The translations under genes and the position numbers were made by a program. A stretch of DNA of 64,000 nt, taken from NCBI RefSeq assembly GCF_000619945.1, contig NZ_JHVC01000001.1:124001-188000 (forward strand), given 5' to 3'. Of the stretch, positions 17,371 to 27,346 are shown one piece after another. This DNA comes from Clostridium lundense DSM 17049 (GTDB lineage Bacteria > Bacillota > Clostridia > Clostridiales > Clostridiaceae). The notes beneath the pieces are model-generated. The model was not told the DNA's origin. It worked only from the letters and a program-made list of their open reading frames with translations, and did no database searches. Numbering within the stretch: the first letter of the stretch is position 1; each line of letters starts with the position of its first letter.

Positions 17371-17515
17371 ACTTTTAATTTGCTTCTGTGAGGGCGTAAA
17401 GTTTAAAATGAATTTGATAAAAAAATTTAAGGGTATGGTTATTTTAAATACTTTAAATATAAAGGGTAATGAGAAGATTAAACATTAAAATGCAATCTTC
17501 TTATTGCCCTTGTTT
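17371..17515 (+). promoter_or_regulatory. PyrR-type attenuator-like leader before a chemoreceptor
   Basis: Bases 17371-17401 match the carAB PyrR-binding region 45772-45802 at 24 of 31 positions, with the same architecture: lower stem CTTT/AAAG, TAAT bulge, upper stem, and ten-base loop ttctgtgagg against tccagagagg. A terminator follows: gggtaatgagaagatt (17464-17479) against aatcttcttattgccc (17494-17509), then ttgtttt. Its 5' arm also resembles the carAB terminator arm. The loop deviates at three positions, so PyrR binding is uncertain. Confidence 0.55.
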
Positions 17516-17551
17516 TAATATATTATTATAAATATACTAAGGAGGAGAAAA

Positions 17552-19270
17552 ATGTTAAATGATTTAAAGGTTAAGCGAAAAATTTTCTTATTGTCTATAA
17601 TACTTATTATATTTTGCTGCACTATAGGAGTTACAGGATATTATCACATATCTAAATCTAATGCAGATATGAATTCTATGTATAATGATTCATTAATTGC
17701 AATTGAATGTTTAAATGACAATAGAAACCAATCAAGGGCTATGGAGGGGGATTTTTATTACATATTATTAAATACAAAGGATAAACAAAAACAAAATGAA
17801 AAACTAAAGGACATACAAGAAAGAGAAAAGACATTCAATGAAAATTGGGAAAGATATAAAAAAACTAATGTAGATGATTGGGAAAAAGAAAAATTCCCAA
17901 TTATTGAAAGTGAGTTTAAAGAATATAGTATAAAGAGAAATGAAGCAATTAAACTTGCTATGGAAGGGAAGATAGAAGAACCATTAAATAAGTACTATTC
18001 TTTACAAAATGTTGCAGAAGAGTTTCAAAAAAATTTAAAAGAATTGGCAATTTATAATGTTAAAGATGCTGAAAAAACAAATAATCAAAATAATATGCAA
18101 CTTAGTAATACTAAAAAAATATTTATAGTGATACTTTTAGCTAGTATATTTTTAGGAATTGCTCTTACATTAATTATTTCAAAGTCTATTTCATCTCCAT
18201 TGGAATTAGGAGTAAAGCATTTAAAACGTATAGCTAATGGAGATTTTTCTGAAAATATTGAAGAGGAATTAAAGATAAGAAAAGACGAAATTGGGGATAT
18301 TTCAAAGGCCATGGATTTAATGTGTTCATCTTTAAAGAATTTAATAAGAAATGTAAAAGAAGAATCAGATAATATTGGAGTAGTATTTAGAAATATATCA
18401 GAAAATATAAATAACTTAAATGTTAATATAGAAGAAGTTTCTGCAACCACAGAAGAATTATCAGCTAGCATGGAAGAAACATCCTCAGCTTCACATGAAA
18501 TGAATGAGTCATCAGTTCAAATTGAAAATGCAGTTCAATCTATTGCTAAAAGAGCTGAAGAAGGAGCTCAAGCTGCTGGAGAAATAAATAAAAGGGCAGT
18601 TGGGGTGAAAAGTAATTTTACAGAATCTCAGAAAAAAGCAGTAGATATGCTTAGTGATACTAAAGAAAACTTGGAAAAAGCTATTGAAGATTCAAAAGTA
18701 GTAGAGCAAATAAATGTATTGACTCAAGCAATTATGGAGATAACTGATCAAACTAATCTTTTAGCATTAAATGCAGCTATAGAAGCTGCAAGAGCAGGAG
18801 AAGCAGGAAAAGGCTTTGCAGTAGTAGCAGATGAAATAAGAAAACTTGCAGAGCAGTCTCAAAATGCAGTAGGAGAAATACAAAATATAACAGAAAGGGT
18901 AACAAAGTCAGTAGAAAACTTATCTATGAGCTCTAATGAAATGATAAGTTTTATGTCTACAAATGTACAAAATGATTATAGTACTATGTTAGATGTAGCA
19001 GAAAAGTACAGTAAAGATGCGAATTTTATAGACGAAATGGTAACGGAATTCAGTTCCACATCAGAGGAGTTGTTATCATCAATTCAGGAAATGGGAAGAA
19101 TTATAGAAGGAGTATCACAAGCTTCAAATGAAGGAGCTAATGGTACTACCAATATTGCTTCAAAGACAATGGAGACAACTGAAAAATCTAATGATATAAT
19201 GAAAGAAGTAGAAAATTCCAAGCAAAGTATTGATAAATTGCATAGGGAGATATCTAAATTTATAATTTAA
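17552..19270 (+). CDS. Methyl-accepting chemotaxis protein (4HB_MCP sensor)
   Basis: A 572-residue receptor. Helix 1 lies at about 11-31, a four-helix-bundle periplasmic-type sensor at about 35-185 (starts NSMYNDSLIAIECLNDNR, typical of 4HB_MCP), helix 2 at about 189-211, and HAMP at about 212-265 with SKSISSPLE. The signalling domain has EITDQTNLLALNAAIEAARAG (in parts EITDQTNLLALN and AAIEAARAG) and KGFAVVADEIRKLAEQS. aaggaggag precedes the ATG. It has an independent promoter and a leader with an attenuator resembling that of carAB, which suggests expression that rises when pyrimidines are short. Confidence 0.93.
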   Translation: MLNDLKVKRKIFLLSIILIIFCCTIGVTGYYHISKSNADMNSMYNDSLIAIECLNDNRNQSRAMEGDFYYILLNTKDKQKQNEKLKDIQEREKTFNENWERYKKTNVDDWEKEKFPIIESEFKEYSIKRNEAIKLAMEGKIEEPLNKYYSLQNVAEEFQKNLKELAIYNVKDAEKTNNQNNMQLSNTKKIFIVILLASIFLGIALTLIISKSISSPLELGVKHLKRIANGDFSENIEEELKIRKDEIGDISKAMDLMCSSLKNLIRNVKEESDNIGVVFRNISENINNLNVNIEEVSATTEELSASMEETSSASHEMNESSVQIENAVQSIAKRAEEGAQAAGEINKRAVGVKSNFTESQKKAVDMLSDTKENLEKAIEDSKVVEQINVLTQAIMEITDQTNLLALNAAIEAARAGEAGKGFAVVADEIRKLAEQSQNAVGEIQNITERVTKSVENLSMSSNEMISFMSTNVQNDYSTMLDVAEKYSKDANFIDEMVTEFSSTSEELLSSIQEMGRIIEGVSQASNEGANGTTNIASKTMETTEKSNDIMKEVENSKQSIDKLHREISKFII

Positions 19271-19368
19271 ATAAAGTGATTTCTACATTTGGATGAAGTT
19301 TATAAAAATAATAATATAGAAAAATTTCACCTAAATCTAAGAAGCACTTCATATAGGGGAGGAATAAT

Positions 19369-20166
19369 ATGGGAAATTTAATTCACTTATGCTTTTCAGC
19401 TAGTGCAAGAGGAAGTTTGAAATATGCAGTAAGTACCAACATTATATATGGAAATAAGGTTATAGGTTTCTATGACGATTTATCTAATGGGCCAATTTAT
19501 GAAAAAGTAGATTTAGGAGACAGAATTAATTGGTGTAAAAAACTTATTAAGGAATATAGAGTTGAATACATACAATGTTTAAGAGAAAACTACTATAAGT
19601 TTAATAAAAAACTGTCAAAAATAACTTCTGAGGATACTGTTTATTTTTGGGTTAGTAATAATGCATCAGAGCTAGTTAATTTAATGTACACTTTGGAAAA
19701 ATTAAGCCTACCTTTAGAAAATATGTATATTAGTAATGTGTCAGAAGTTACTTATAATCAAGGTTTAATTAATGAATTTACTCCAAGACTTGTAGGAGAA
19801 GTATCCCCTGATAGGTTTCCAGAGTTTATTACTACTAAAAAGAAAATGGAAAAGGGTACATATACCTCTTTATTAGATAATTGGAATAAAATTAAAGAAC
19901 AAAGAGGAAAGCTTAGAGTTTATGAAGATGGACAGGTTATAACTGTAGATGAAGATTATTTTGATAATCAGATACTTAAGTATACCCCTAAAGAATTTAG
20001 AAAGTGCGTCAGAACTGTGGGAGAAACTTTGGGATATAGTGAAAAACCTATATCTGATAACTATATATTTTTAAGAATTCAACAACTTATTAAAAATGGA
20101 GATATAGAGTATAAAGGAGATTTTAATATTATGAGACAAATGGAAATTAAAATATCTAAAAAATAG
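19369..20166 (+). CDS. DUF1835 / DUF3658 domain protein
   Basis: A 265-residue protein. The N-terminal part (1-125) fits DUF1835: IHLCFSASARGSLKYAV, DDLSNGPIY, and VYFWVSNNASELVNLM. The C-terminal part (about 160-260) looks like the helical DUF3658, with QGLINEFTPRLVGEVSPD as a linker. The pair occurs in Firmicutes single proteins of unknown function. It is probably cytoplasmic, with no catalytic motif I can name. ggggagg lies 7 bases before the ATG. Confidence 0.7.
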   Translation: MGNLIHLCFSASARGSLKYAVSTNIIYGNKVIGFYDDLSNGPIYEKVDLGDRINWCKKLIKEYRVEYIQCLRENYYKFNKKLSKITSEDTVYFWVSNNASELVNLMYTLEKLSLPLENMYISNVSEVTYNQGLINEFTPRLVGEVSPDRFPEFITTKKKMEKGTYTSLLDNWNKIKEQRGKLRVYEDGQVITVDEDYFDNQILKYTPKEFRKCVRTVGETLGYSEKPISDNYIFLRIQQLIKNGDIEYKGDFNIMRQMEIKISKK

Positions 20167-20481
20167 TTTATAATAAGTAAAATAAATATTAGCAAAGAAT
20201 GAGCATGGATAAATGTTTTTTCCTAATTTAGGAGCAGCATTTATCCATGTTTTTTTGTCTTGTTTAATGACACTTGCTGTAAAAAAGCTGACTATATCTA
20301 AGATAAACGAAGCTTTTTAAAGGTATATAGATTTATAATCATATTTCCCCATAAGATACAAACTAATGAAATAGTTCAATATTTTACAAGTAAAAACTTT
20401 GATGTTATAATGAAGTTGTTGAAAGTAACACACTAGAAATATAAATAAAGTTGTTACATGAAAGGATGGAGATATAGAACT
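20167..20481 (+). terminator. Terminator within an otherwise empty spacer
   Basis: catggataaatg (20204-20215) pairs exactly with catttatccatg (20238-20249), followed by ttttttt, and ends the DUF1835 gene. The remaining 230 bases before the BCCT gene show no gene and no riboswitch or clear promoter that I could support. Confidence 0.85.
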
Positions 20482-22002
20482 ATGGACAGGCTTAGAAAAG
20501 AGAAAGTATTTTATATTTCAACTATTACATTAACAGCGATTATGATATTTGCTTTTTTTAATATTAAAGCTTTTGGAACAATGGCTAAAAATGCGCTTGA
20601 TTTATTACTAAATAAATTTTATTGGTTATATTCTGGGGCTATGTTGATTTTTTTCATTTTTTGCGTTTGGATAGCTTTCAGTAGATATGGAAAAGTAAGA
20701 TTAGGAGAAGATAGCGAAAAACCTGAATTTAGCTTCTTGTCATGGCTTTCCATGTTATTTTGTGCAGGTATGGGTATGGGGCTTGTGTTTTGGTCAGTAG
20801 CAGAACCATTAACTCATTATGCATATCCTCATAATATGGAGGGGTTTACACCAGAAGCTAAAATGTTTGCACTTAGAAAAGTATTTTTGCATTGGGGAAC
20901 GTCTGCTTGGGGATGTTATGCCATTCTTGGATTAATACTTGCATACATGCAGTTTAGAAAGAAAAAGCCTGCTTTAATGAGTAGTGCATTAATTCCTCTA
21001 ATTGGTGAGAAAAGAGCTAATGGATTTATTGGAAGCGTAGTAGATATTTTCACTATATTTGCAACAGTAGCTGGAATTATTACATCATTAGGAATGGGTA
21101 CATTACAAATTAATGCAGGATTAAATTATCTTTTTAACATACCTGAAAATATTAAAGTAAAATTATTAATAATAGGTTTAGTTACTGTATGCTATATGAG
21201 TTCTGCCATTTCAGGAATAGATAAAGGAATACAAACATTATCAAATCTTAATATATTTATTGCGGCCTTTGTAGTTATATTTGTTACAACAATAGGACCT
21301 ACCGGAGAAATTTTTAACAATTTATTTAGAGCATTAGGTGCATATGGAAAAGAATTGCTTACTACAAATAATAATATATTTTTACATGGAGAATGGTATA
21401 AAAATTGGACTCTGTTTTATTGGGGATGGTGGATAGCATGGGCACCACCTGTAGGAATATTTATAGCAAGAATTTCAAGAGGAAGAACTATAAAGGAATA
21501 TGTATTAGGAGTATTACTTATACCTTCTTTATTATGCTTTATATGGTTTGCTATATTTGGAACAATTGGATTCAATGTAGATAAAGCTACTATATTAACA
21601 GCTATACAAAAGGTGGATACTGCATTCTTTGTTGTTATGAGCAAATATCCATGTAGCTTATTAATAAATATTCTTATTATGATACTATCCTCAATATTCT
21701 TTATAACTTCTGCGGATTCAGCTACTTTTGTTTTAGCAATGTTATCTTCAAAAGGAGATTTAAATCCAAGCAATTCAAAGAAAATTGTTTGGGGAATACT
21801 TCAAGGAGCACTAACAGTAGCATTTTTATTAGCAGGCGGGTTAGAAATGATTCAAACAGCTTCAATATTAGCAGCATTTCCATTTGCTTTTATAATGCTA
21901 TTTTCTATAGTTTCCTTTAGAAAAAGTTTAAGGGATGAAGATGAGTTGGTGGAACTAAGGAGGAGAGAAAAAGTTTTAGAGGCTAGATTAGATACAAAAT
22001 GA
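20482..22002 (+). CDS. BCCT-family betaine/choline/carnitine transporter
   Basis: A 506-residue polytopic protein (about 12 helices) from ATG 20482. An ATG at 20458 is also in frame, but ggatggag lies between the two. BCCT signatures are GMGMGLVFWSVAEPLTHY in helix 3 and the tryptophan-rich WTLFYWGWWIAWAPPVG followed by ARISRGRT in helix 8, which frames the quaternary-amine binding box. It should import glycine betaine or a related trimethylammonium compound for osmoprotection or as a substrate. Which one is not decided. A repeat begins at its stop codon. Confidence 0.92.
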   Translation: MDRLRKEKVFYISTITLTAIMIFAFFNIKAFGTMAKNALDLLLNKFYWLYSGAMLIFFIFCVWIAFSRYGKVRLGEDSEKPEFSFLSWLSMLFCAGMGMGLVFWSVAEPLTHYAYPHNMEGFTPEAKMFALRKVFLHWGTSAWGCYAILGLILAYMQFRKKKPALMSSALIPLIGEKRANGFIGSVVDIFTIFATVAGIITSLGMGTLQINAGLNYLFNIPENIKVKLLIIGLVTVCYMSSAISGIDKGIQTLSNLNIFIAAFVVIFVTTIGPTGEIFNNLFRALGAYGKELLTTNNNIFLHGEWYKNWTLFYWGWWIAWAPPVGIFIARISRGRTIKEYVLGVLLIPSLLCFIWFAIFGTIGFNVDKATILTAIQKVDTAFFVVMSKYPCSLLINILIMILSSIFFITSADSATFVLAMLSSKGDLNPSNSKKIVWGILQGALTVAFLLAGGLEMIQTASILAAFPFAFIMLFSIVSFRKSLRDEDELVELRRREKVLEARLDTK

Positions 22003-22004
22003 AT

Positions 22005-22080
22005 AGAGTTCTTGGCTTTATAGGGAGCTTTTACTCTCACTTTTAAGAAGTGGAGTATTAGAACAGGTAGTTATTAAATA
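22005..22080 (+). repeat. Dispersed palindromic repeat, family B (short copy)
   Basis: agttcttggctt...ggagtattagaac.ggtagt matches the longer copy at 55810-55940 with an internal deletion. An inverted copy lies inside 61331-61447. It starts three bases after the BCCT stop. Confidence 0.65.
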
Positions 22081-22103
22081 AAATTATATTAAATTAAAGA
22101 TTT

Positions 22104-22146
22104 AAGTTCAAGTCTCAATTAAGAAAGAGATTTGAACTTTTTTCCA
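22104..22146 (+). terminator. Terminator before the GTPase cluster
   Basis: aagttcaagtctc (22104-22116) pairs with gagatttgaactt (22127-22139), one wobble, followed by tttttt. It isolates the next cluster from the BCCT gene. Confidence 0.8.
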
Positions 22147-22305
22147 TTGGCAGAAATTAAAAATTATAAATCAAAATTAAATTTAATAAATCTTCAATAT
22201 TTGTTAAGAAAATCATAAGATTTATGTGATAGAATATAATTGTAAAACTATGATTTGGATTTGTTTGTAATTGTAAGAAAAAGATGGACTGTACGGAGGT
22301 TTAGC

Positions 22306-23358
22306 ATGGATGAGAAAAAGCAATGTCAGTTAGAGGAATTAGCTGATGAATTAGAAATTATATTATCCGTTAAAAATGTTATTTCTAAAGAGGAAATAAA
22401 TAATTTTATACAAAAATTTAACTATTTATCTGAACATGACATAAGATTAAAAATATCAGAAGTTACCAAGGATAACTCATACATAAGTAATATAGAAGAT
22501 ACACAGCAATTCATATTGCCTAGTAATTTAGAATATGAATATAATCAGCATATGGATACTACACAGGATGAGAATAATAGCAATGTGGATGAAATTAATA
22601 GTAACGATTATGAGAAAATTGAAAGTAAACAAGTTAATGATATAGAGTGTGAAGAAGATTTAATTAATCCTGTAATTCAATTAGAGAAAAAGAAAACCTA
22701 CTCTTTTGATGAAAATAATATACCAGAGGTTTCTTTTATAAGGGGAGAAATTAAGTATGGTCAGCTTTCGTTAGAATGGGGCTGGCCAGAAGAGGTTGAT
22801 GAAGTTTTTATATGTTATAAAATGGATATGTTTCCCAAAGGGCCTAGAGACTTAGCAGCAGTACAATATGAGATTAAAAGGCATGGAGATGAAAAGGTAG
22901 GTAGTTATATTATTAATAAAGTAAGTGGAGGAGATTTTTATTTTTATGTTTATACAAAAGTAAACTTTGAAAATAAAACATGTTATTCTAAAGGGCAGAA
23001 AAGGCTTGTGGTTAACAGGGAACCTTCAGAAATATTTTATGAAATAAAAATAAAAAGAAGCATTTTTGGTAAGTTAAAGTCATCAGAGATTATGTTGTGG
23101 ACTAAAGAAAAAGAGATGAATTTACCTCAACTTATTGTAGTAGGTAAGGTAGGAAATATGCCTTTACAAAAATCGGATGGGGGAACTATATTAAACATTG
23201 ATTGTGAAGTTATTAGTAAAGATAACTCTATGGTTATAGAGTTACCTAATGACAATATAAGAGGAAATATGTATGTGAAATTATTCTTTTTTGATGATGC
23301 TAACAGCAAGTTGTTTAGAATAGTGTCTCCAGCAAAAGAAAGATTATATTTCAAATAA
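22306..23358 (+). CDS. Beta-sandwich protein 1 of the GTPase cluster
   Basis: A 350-residue protein. ATG 22306 is preferred because cggaggt is at 22294-22300 (TTG 22255 has no such site). It has a helical N-terminus (1-55), an acidic Asn/Glu-rich linker (about 60-135), then two predicted all-beta modules (about 145-250 and 255-350). It shares with the 215-residue protein at 37773 the motifs LxWxWP..VDxVxI, PxxIxYxIK and PLxKSDG, so the two are paralogues. No enzyme motif is visible. Gene order suggests it is an adaptor or partner for the adjacent Zn-ribbon GTPase. The family is unrecognised. Confidence 0.75.
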   Translation: MDEKKQCQLEELADELEIILSVKNVISKEEINNFIQKFNYLSEHDIRLKISEVTKDNSYISNIEDTQQFILPSNLEYEYNQHMDTTQDENNSNVDEINSNDYEKIESKQVNDIECEEDLINPVIQLEKKKTYSFDENNIPEVSFIRGEIKYGQLSLEWGWPEEVDEVFICYKMDMFPKGPRDLAAVQYEIKRHGDEKVGSYIINKVSGGDFYFYVYTKVNFENKTCYSKGQKRLVVNREPSEIFYEIKIKRSIFGKLKSSEIMLWTKEKEMNLPQLIVVGKVGNMPLQKSDGGTILNIDCEVISKDNSMVIELPNDNIRGNMYVKLFFFDDANSKLFRIVSPAKERLYFK

Positions 23359-23390
23359 TAAAAAATATTAATATTTGAGGAGAGAGAAAA

Positions 23391-24572
23391 GTGAATTTTA
23401 ATTTTAAGAAGAAGGATTATTATATATGCCCCTATTGTTTTTCAAAACACTCTTTGGGGGAAGTGGGTTTCATATGTGAAAATGAAGGAGAAAAATGCGA
23501 AAATGCAAGAAAGAGAACAGTAATTGCATTAGATGAAGATGATAAGGGTCAAATGAGGGAGTCAGCAATTTGTGATAAGTGTGGAGAAAGGACAACAACA
23601 AAGGTATGTCCTACATGTAATGAAGAATTACCTTATTCTATTGGAAATTATGATAATTTAATATTTTCAATAATAGGGGCAAAGGAAGCTGGAAAAAGCC
23701 ATTATATAGCGGTACTAATTGATAAAATAATGAATGAAATAGGATCATCTTTTAATTGTAGTCTTCAAGCTATTAATGATTCAACTATTAGTAGATATAG
23801 AACAGACTTTTACAATCCAGTTTTTAGACAAAATGAAGTAATAAGAGTAACACGTTCAGCCAAAACAGACTCATCAGTAAAACAACCTCTTATTTACACA
23901 TTGACATTTAAACAAAATGGTATGTTTGGAGGACTTTTTAAAAGTAATAAAAGCAAGATAAGTAATGTTGTAACTATTGCCTTTTTTGATACTGCTGGAG
24001 AAGATTTAGATTCAGAAGATACAATGAAGGCAGTAAATAGGTACATATACAATTCTTCAGGAATTATATTTGTCTTAGATCCTCTGCAACTTGAACAGGT
24101 AAGAGAAATGTTACCAGAAGGTACTTCGCTGCCGGAAAGAAATACAGAAATAGAAGATTTGCTTTCAAGAACTGCTAATCTTATAAGAAAGGCTAATGGC
24201 ATAAAAATAGATAAGCTAATCGATATACCTGTAGCAGTAGCTTTTTCAAAAATTGATGCAGTTGAATCCTTAGTAGATCCATCTAGTTCTATAAATTATA
24301 CTAGTAAGCATATAACCAATGGATATTTTGATTTATCAGATTTTGAAGATGTAAATGGCACTATGGAATCCTTAGTGAGAACTTGGGGTGGTGAAAACTT
24401 TGCTAATCAATTGAGCACAAATTTTAAGGATTATGCCTATTTTGGAATGACTGCATTAGGCTGTAATCCTGAAAGTAATAAGATTACAAAGCTAAGACCA
24501 CATAGAGTAGAAGATCCTTTCTTATGGCTATTATATAAACATAAATTAATAAAGGCAGAAAAAGGGAAGTGA
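23391..24572 (+). CDS. Zn-ribbon TRAFAC-like GTPase 1 (DO-GTPase type)
   Basis: A 393-residue protein from GTG 23391. The N-terminal treble-clef/zinc ribbons carry CPYC (13-16), CDKC (61-64) and CPTC (73-76). The G domain has Walker A GAKEAGKS (96-103), switch/Walker B FFDTAGED (198-205), FVLDP (227-231) and a G4-like SKID (286-289). The C-terminus LRPHRVEDPFLWLLY recurs in the GTPase at 38513 (LRVDEPFLWLLY). It resembles the predicted double-GTPase partners of GAP1 proteins. It is soluble and should switch on GTP binding. It overlaps or abuts the GAP1 gene. Confidence 0.85.
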   Translation: MNFNFKKKDYYICPYCFSKHSLGEVGFICENEGEKCENARKRTVIALDEDDKGQMRESAICDKCGERTTTKVCPTCNEELPYSIGNYDNLIFSIIGAKEAGKSHYIAVLIDKIMNEIGSSFNCSLQAINDSTISRYRTDFYNPVFRQNEVIRVTRSAKTDSSVKQPLIYTLTFKQNGMFGGLFKSNKSKISNVVTIAFFDTAGEDLDSEDTMKAVNRYIYNSSGIIFVLDPLQLEQVREMLPEGTSLPERNTEIEDLLSRTANLIRKANGIKIDKLIDIPVAVAFSKIDAVESLVDPSSSINYTSKHITNGYFDLSDFEDVNGTMESLVRTWGGENFANQLSTNFKDYAYFGMTALGCNPESNKITKLRPHRVEDPFLWLLYKHKLIKAEKGK

Positions 24573-24580
24573 TTCATACT

Positions 24581-27247
24581 ATGAAGGTTCAACAACTTTT
24601 TTATACATCCTGTAAAAAAGGTATTTCTTTGGGAATGGGATTTCAAACTTATTCTATGTCTGAAGGAATTACTGAAGAAGAAAGAAAAGAAATAGAAGCT
24701 CATTGTGTATATATACCACCAGATAATCTTCCTACTCAACCTACAAAAGAAGAGATAGAAAAATTATTTCCAATAGCATTGTCTTCTTTTAGGTTAAAGA
24801 GTGGAAAGTATTGTATTTGCCAATCTAAATATGTTGGTAAGGATTACTCAGGAAGATATGGTAATTACTTTTCTCATGTTTTAATTTCTGATGAACCTTG
24901 GCCGTTTTATCCTATAGAACTTTATGGCTCTATAACCTTTAGAGACTCATTAACTTCTCAGGAAGAAAGTGCAGAGGAGATAAAGTCACTTGAAAATTTA
25001 GAGGGAATTCATTTAGGAAATGTAATAGATTATAATACAATATCAGCATTCTTAAAGGGAGCAGAAGGGGAAAATAGAAGAAAAAATTTTAAATTACTAA
25101 TGGAAAGTGTTATAGATTATGAAAAGGAAGGTAAAAACATAGTATTTGAGGATTTAAAAGAGAATAATGCATACTGGATTGGAGCTATACAAATGGCACT
25201 TACTAAAAATTTAGCACAAACATTCTCTTTTACGACATATTGCTATAACCCTGAAAATACTGATTATAAAATTTCTGCTCTTTATAAAGATAAAACTTCA
25301 GTTAACTTAAAAAGTAATCAGAAATTATATAAATATACTTATGTAGATTTTTACCAAAACAATCCACAGACTGTTGGAAGTAGTTTTTCAAAGTTAATTG
25401 AAGTAGGATACACGGTTTCAAAAGAAGTGCTTTTATCTTTTTTATCTTTCCTTGGACAGTTTGAATATAACATATTAGATAGAGATATAGAAGATTGTAT
25501 CTGCTTATATAACATAGTTAATAAAGGTATAGAGAAGCTAAATATTGAAAATGTAAAAAAAGCCATAGGTTTTGCAAATAGGTATAAATCAGAAGATGCG
25601 TTTAGTAAAATATTCAAACAAATTGGCCCTAACTTGGAAAAAATAAGTACCCAAGTTGATATAGAACTTACAGAGATAGTATCAGAATTTCTATTTAATA
25701 TGAGCAAAGAAACAGGAAAGAGAGATTTTGTAAATAAAGCATATGAGTTCTTTTTCGATGCTATACATTGCCTTGTTATGGATAGAGAAGATACAGATAT
25801 AGAAGATATTTTCCATTTGTATAAAAAGGTTAGGAGAAAAGAAAAAGGAAGTAATCAAGAATTTATTAAGATGTCTTTAGCAAAATCTAGAATAGGTGAA
25901 TTGAATACTTACCTTCAAGGTGCTAAGGTAAGGCATGGAAAATTTTATGTTAAATCCATAATAGATGATATAATAGTGTTTAATAGAGAATGTAGTGCAA
26001 ATAGACCAATATTGCTATTTAATATAGAAAATGAGGAAGACAAAGAGAGAGTAATATTATTAAAAAGATGTATGGAAATACTACTAGATTCCCCAAAAGA
26101 TATAGAAGAAATTATGTGTTATTTTAAAGATGAATGTGAATATGTAGCAGATATAATACTTATGGAGTACATAATTAATTTACGTAAAGATAAAGACAGT
26201 CTAGTGTGCCAAACTTTAGCTCAGTTTTTAGTTGATGAAGGGAAAAAAGATCCATGCTTAGAGAAAAATATTTATTCTAATATATGTAACAAACCTTATG
26301 GTATGGATTTTATGTTTTATATATTTAAATATAAATTATCAAAAAACATAGATGACAATAGTTTTTTTGTTAAATATTCAGAAGAAATATTTGATGTGTT
26401 TACGGAATATAGGAAAAAGAAATTTTCACAGGCTCTTAAGGTATATATAGATTCTTTTGAAAAAAGCAAATTGTCTTTAGAACAATATAGTAAGATACTT
26501 AAGTATATTTATAAAAATTTATCTTATATTGAAGTAAATAAGAAGCTTTTTGAAGAAGTAATATGTTGTTTTGAGGAAGAGATAAGTGTAGAGAATGTAG
26601 AAATGGTATCCAATGCTATTGAGGAAGTAGGAGAAATTAAAAGTAAGTACAAAATAAGTACACCTTGTAATATTACAGAACTTATATGTATACATAAAAA
26701 GCTTATAAGTGATGATTTTAAAAATAAGAGGGCAGCTATAGGAAATTTTAAAGGAGATTTTTCCTATATATCTCCTTCCAAATATGAAGAATATCTAAAA
26801 TGGATTTTACCAAATTTAAATATATATCTTCTAGATTACAGCGATCATGCCAAAGTAACAAAGGCTTTTTTATGTGAAGAATATAGGGATGTTTATTATA
26901 AAGTTTATACTGATACTATAGTTAATATTTTAAATGAAAAGAAATATAAAAATATGTTAAAGGATTCCTCCAAGGAAGTATATGAAATATTTTTAGATTA
27001 TGTTATTTTCATATTAAAAAACAAAGTAGATTTTGAAGAAAATATGGATCAGTATGCCGAAGATAAGATAATACACGAGTTACCAACTATAAATGAAAGA
27101 AAAATGAATAGTTATGATAAATATATATTACAAAGAATTGAGGATGATAGAAATAAAAATCTTATATTAAAAGAATGGAAAAATATAAAAAAGAAAGCTT
27201 TTGAAAAAAGTAAAATAAGAAATATAATGGCTTTCTTTAAAAAATAG
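24581..27247 (+). CDS. Long GAP1-type GTPase-associated protein
   Basis: An 888-residue protein. ATG 24581 aligns best with its paralogue (VQQLFYT against IQQHYYT). GTG 24569, overlapping the GTPase stop by 4 bases, is the alternative. The N-terminal domain (1-230) shares GKDYSGRxxNYFSH (86-99) with the short protein at 39784 and fits what I know as the GTPase-associated protein 1 N-terminal domain. The rest (230-888) is a long helical region without named motifs, ending in a basic amphipathic helix (RNIMAFFKK). Its role is probably as effector or scaffold of the neighbouring GTPase. No catalytic site is evident. Confidence 0.8.
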   Translation: MKVQQLFYTSCKKGISLGMGFQTYSMSEGITEEERKEIEAHCVYIPPDNLPTQPTKEEIEKLFPIALSSFRLKSGKYCICQSKYVGKDYSGRYGNYFSHVLISDEPWPFYPIELYGSITFRDSLTSQEESAEEIKSLENLEGIHLGNVIDYNTISAFLKGAEGENRRKNFKLLMESVIDYEKEGKNIVFEDLKENNAYWIGAIQMALTKNLAQTFSFTTYCYNPENTDYKISALYKDKTSVNLKSNQKLYKYTYVDFYQNNPQTVGSSFSKLIEVGYTVSKEVLLSFLSFLGQFEYNILDRDIEDCICLYNIVNKGIEKLNIENVKKAIGFANRYKSEDAFSKIFKQIGPNLEKISTQVDIELTEIVSEFLFNMSKETGKRDFVNKAYEFFFDAIHCLVMDREDTDIEDIFHLYKKVRRKEKGSNQEFIKMSLAKSRIGELNTYLQGAKVRHGKFYVKSIIDDIIVFNRECSANRPILLFNIENEEDKERVILLKRCMEILLDSPKDIEEIMCYFKDECEYVADIILMEYIINLRKDKDSLVCQTLAQFLVDEGKKDPCLEKNIYSNICNKPYGMDFMFYIFKYKLSKNIDDNSFFVKYSEEIFDVFTEYRKKKFSQALKVYIDSFEKSKLSLEQYSKILKYIYKNLSYIEVNKKLFEEVICCFEEEISVENVEMVSNAIEEVGEIKSKYKISTPCNITELICIHKKLISDDFKNKRAAIGNFKGDFSYISPSKYEEYLKWILPNLNIYLLDYSDHAKVTKAFLCEEYRDVYYKVYTDTIVNILNEKKYKNMLKDSSKEVYEIFLDYVIFILKNKVDFEENMDQYAEDKIIHELPTINERKMNSYDKYILQRIEDDRNKNLILKEWKNIKKKAFEKSKIRNIMAFFKK

Positions 27248-27267
27248 ATTTAACATAGACAAAGGCC

Positions 27268-27291
27268 TAGTGTAACACTAGTGTTACACTA
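27268..27291. promoter_or_regulatory. Perfect 24-bp palindrome between cluster genes
   Basis: tagtgtaacact (27268-27279) is followed directly by its exact complement agtgttacacta, with no loop. A short A-run follows but no T-run, so it is not a normal terminator. It may be an operator or an mRNA processing/stabilising hairpin. Confidence 0.75.
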
Positions 27292-27346
27292 AAAATAACT
27301 TCATAAGAGTTAAGCATTGTATAGATTGGAAGTGGTTTGGGCAGGT

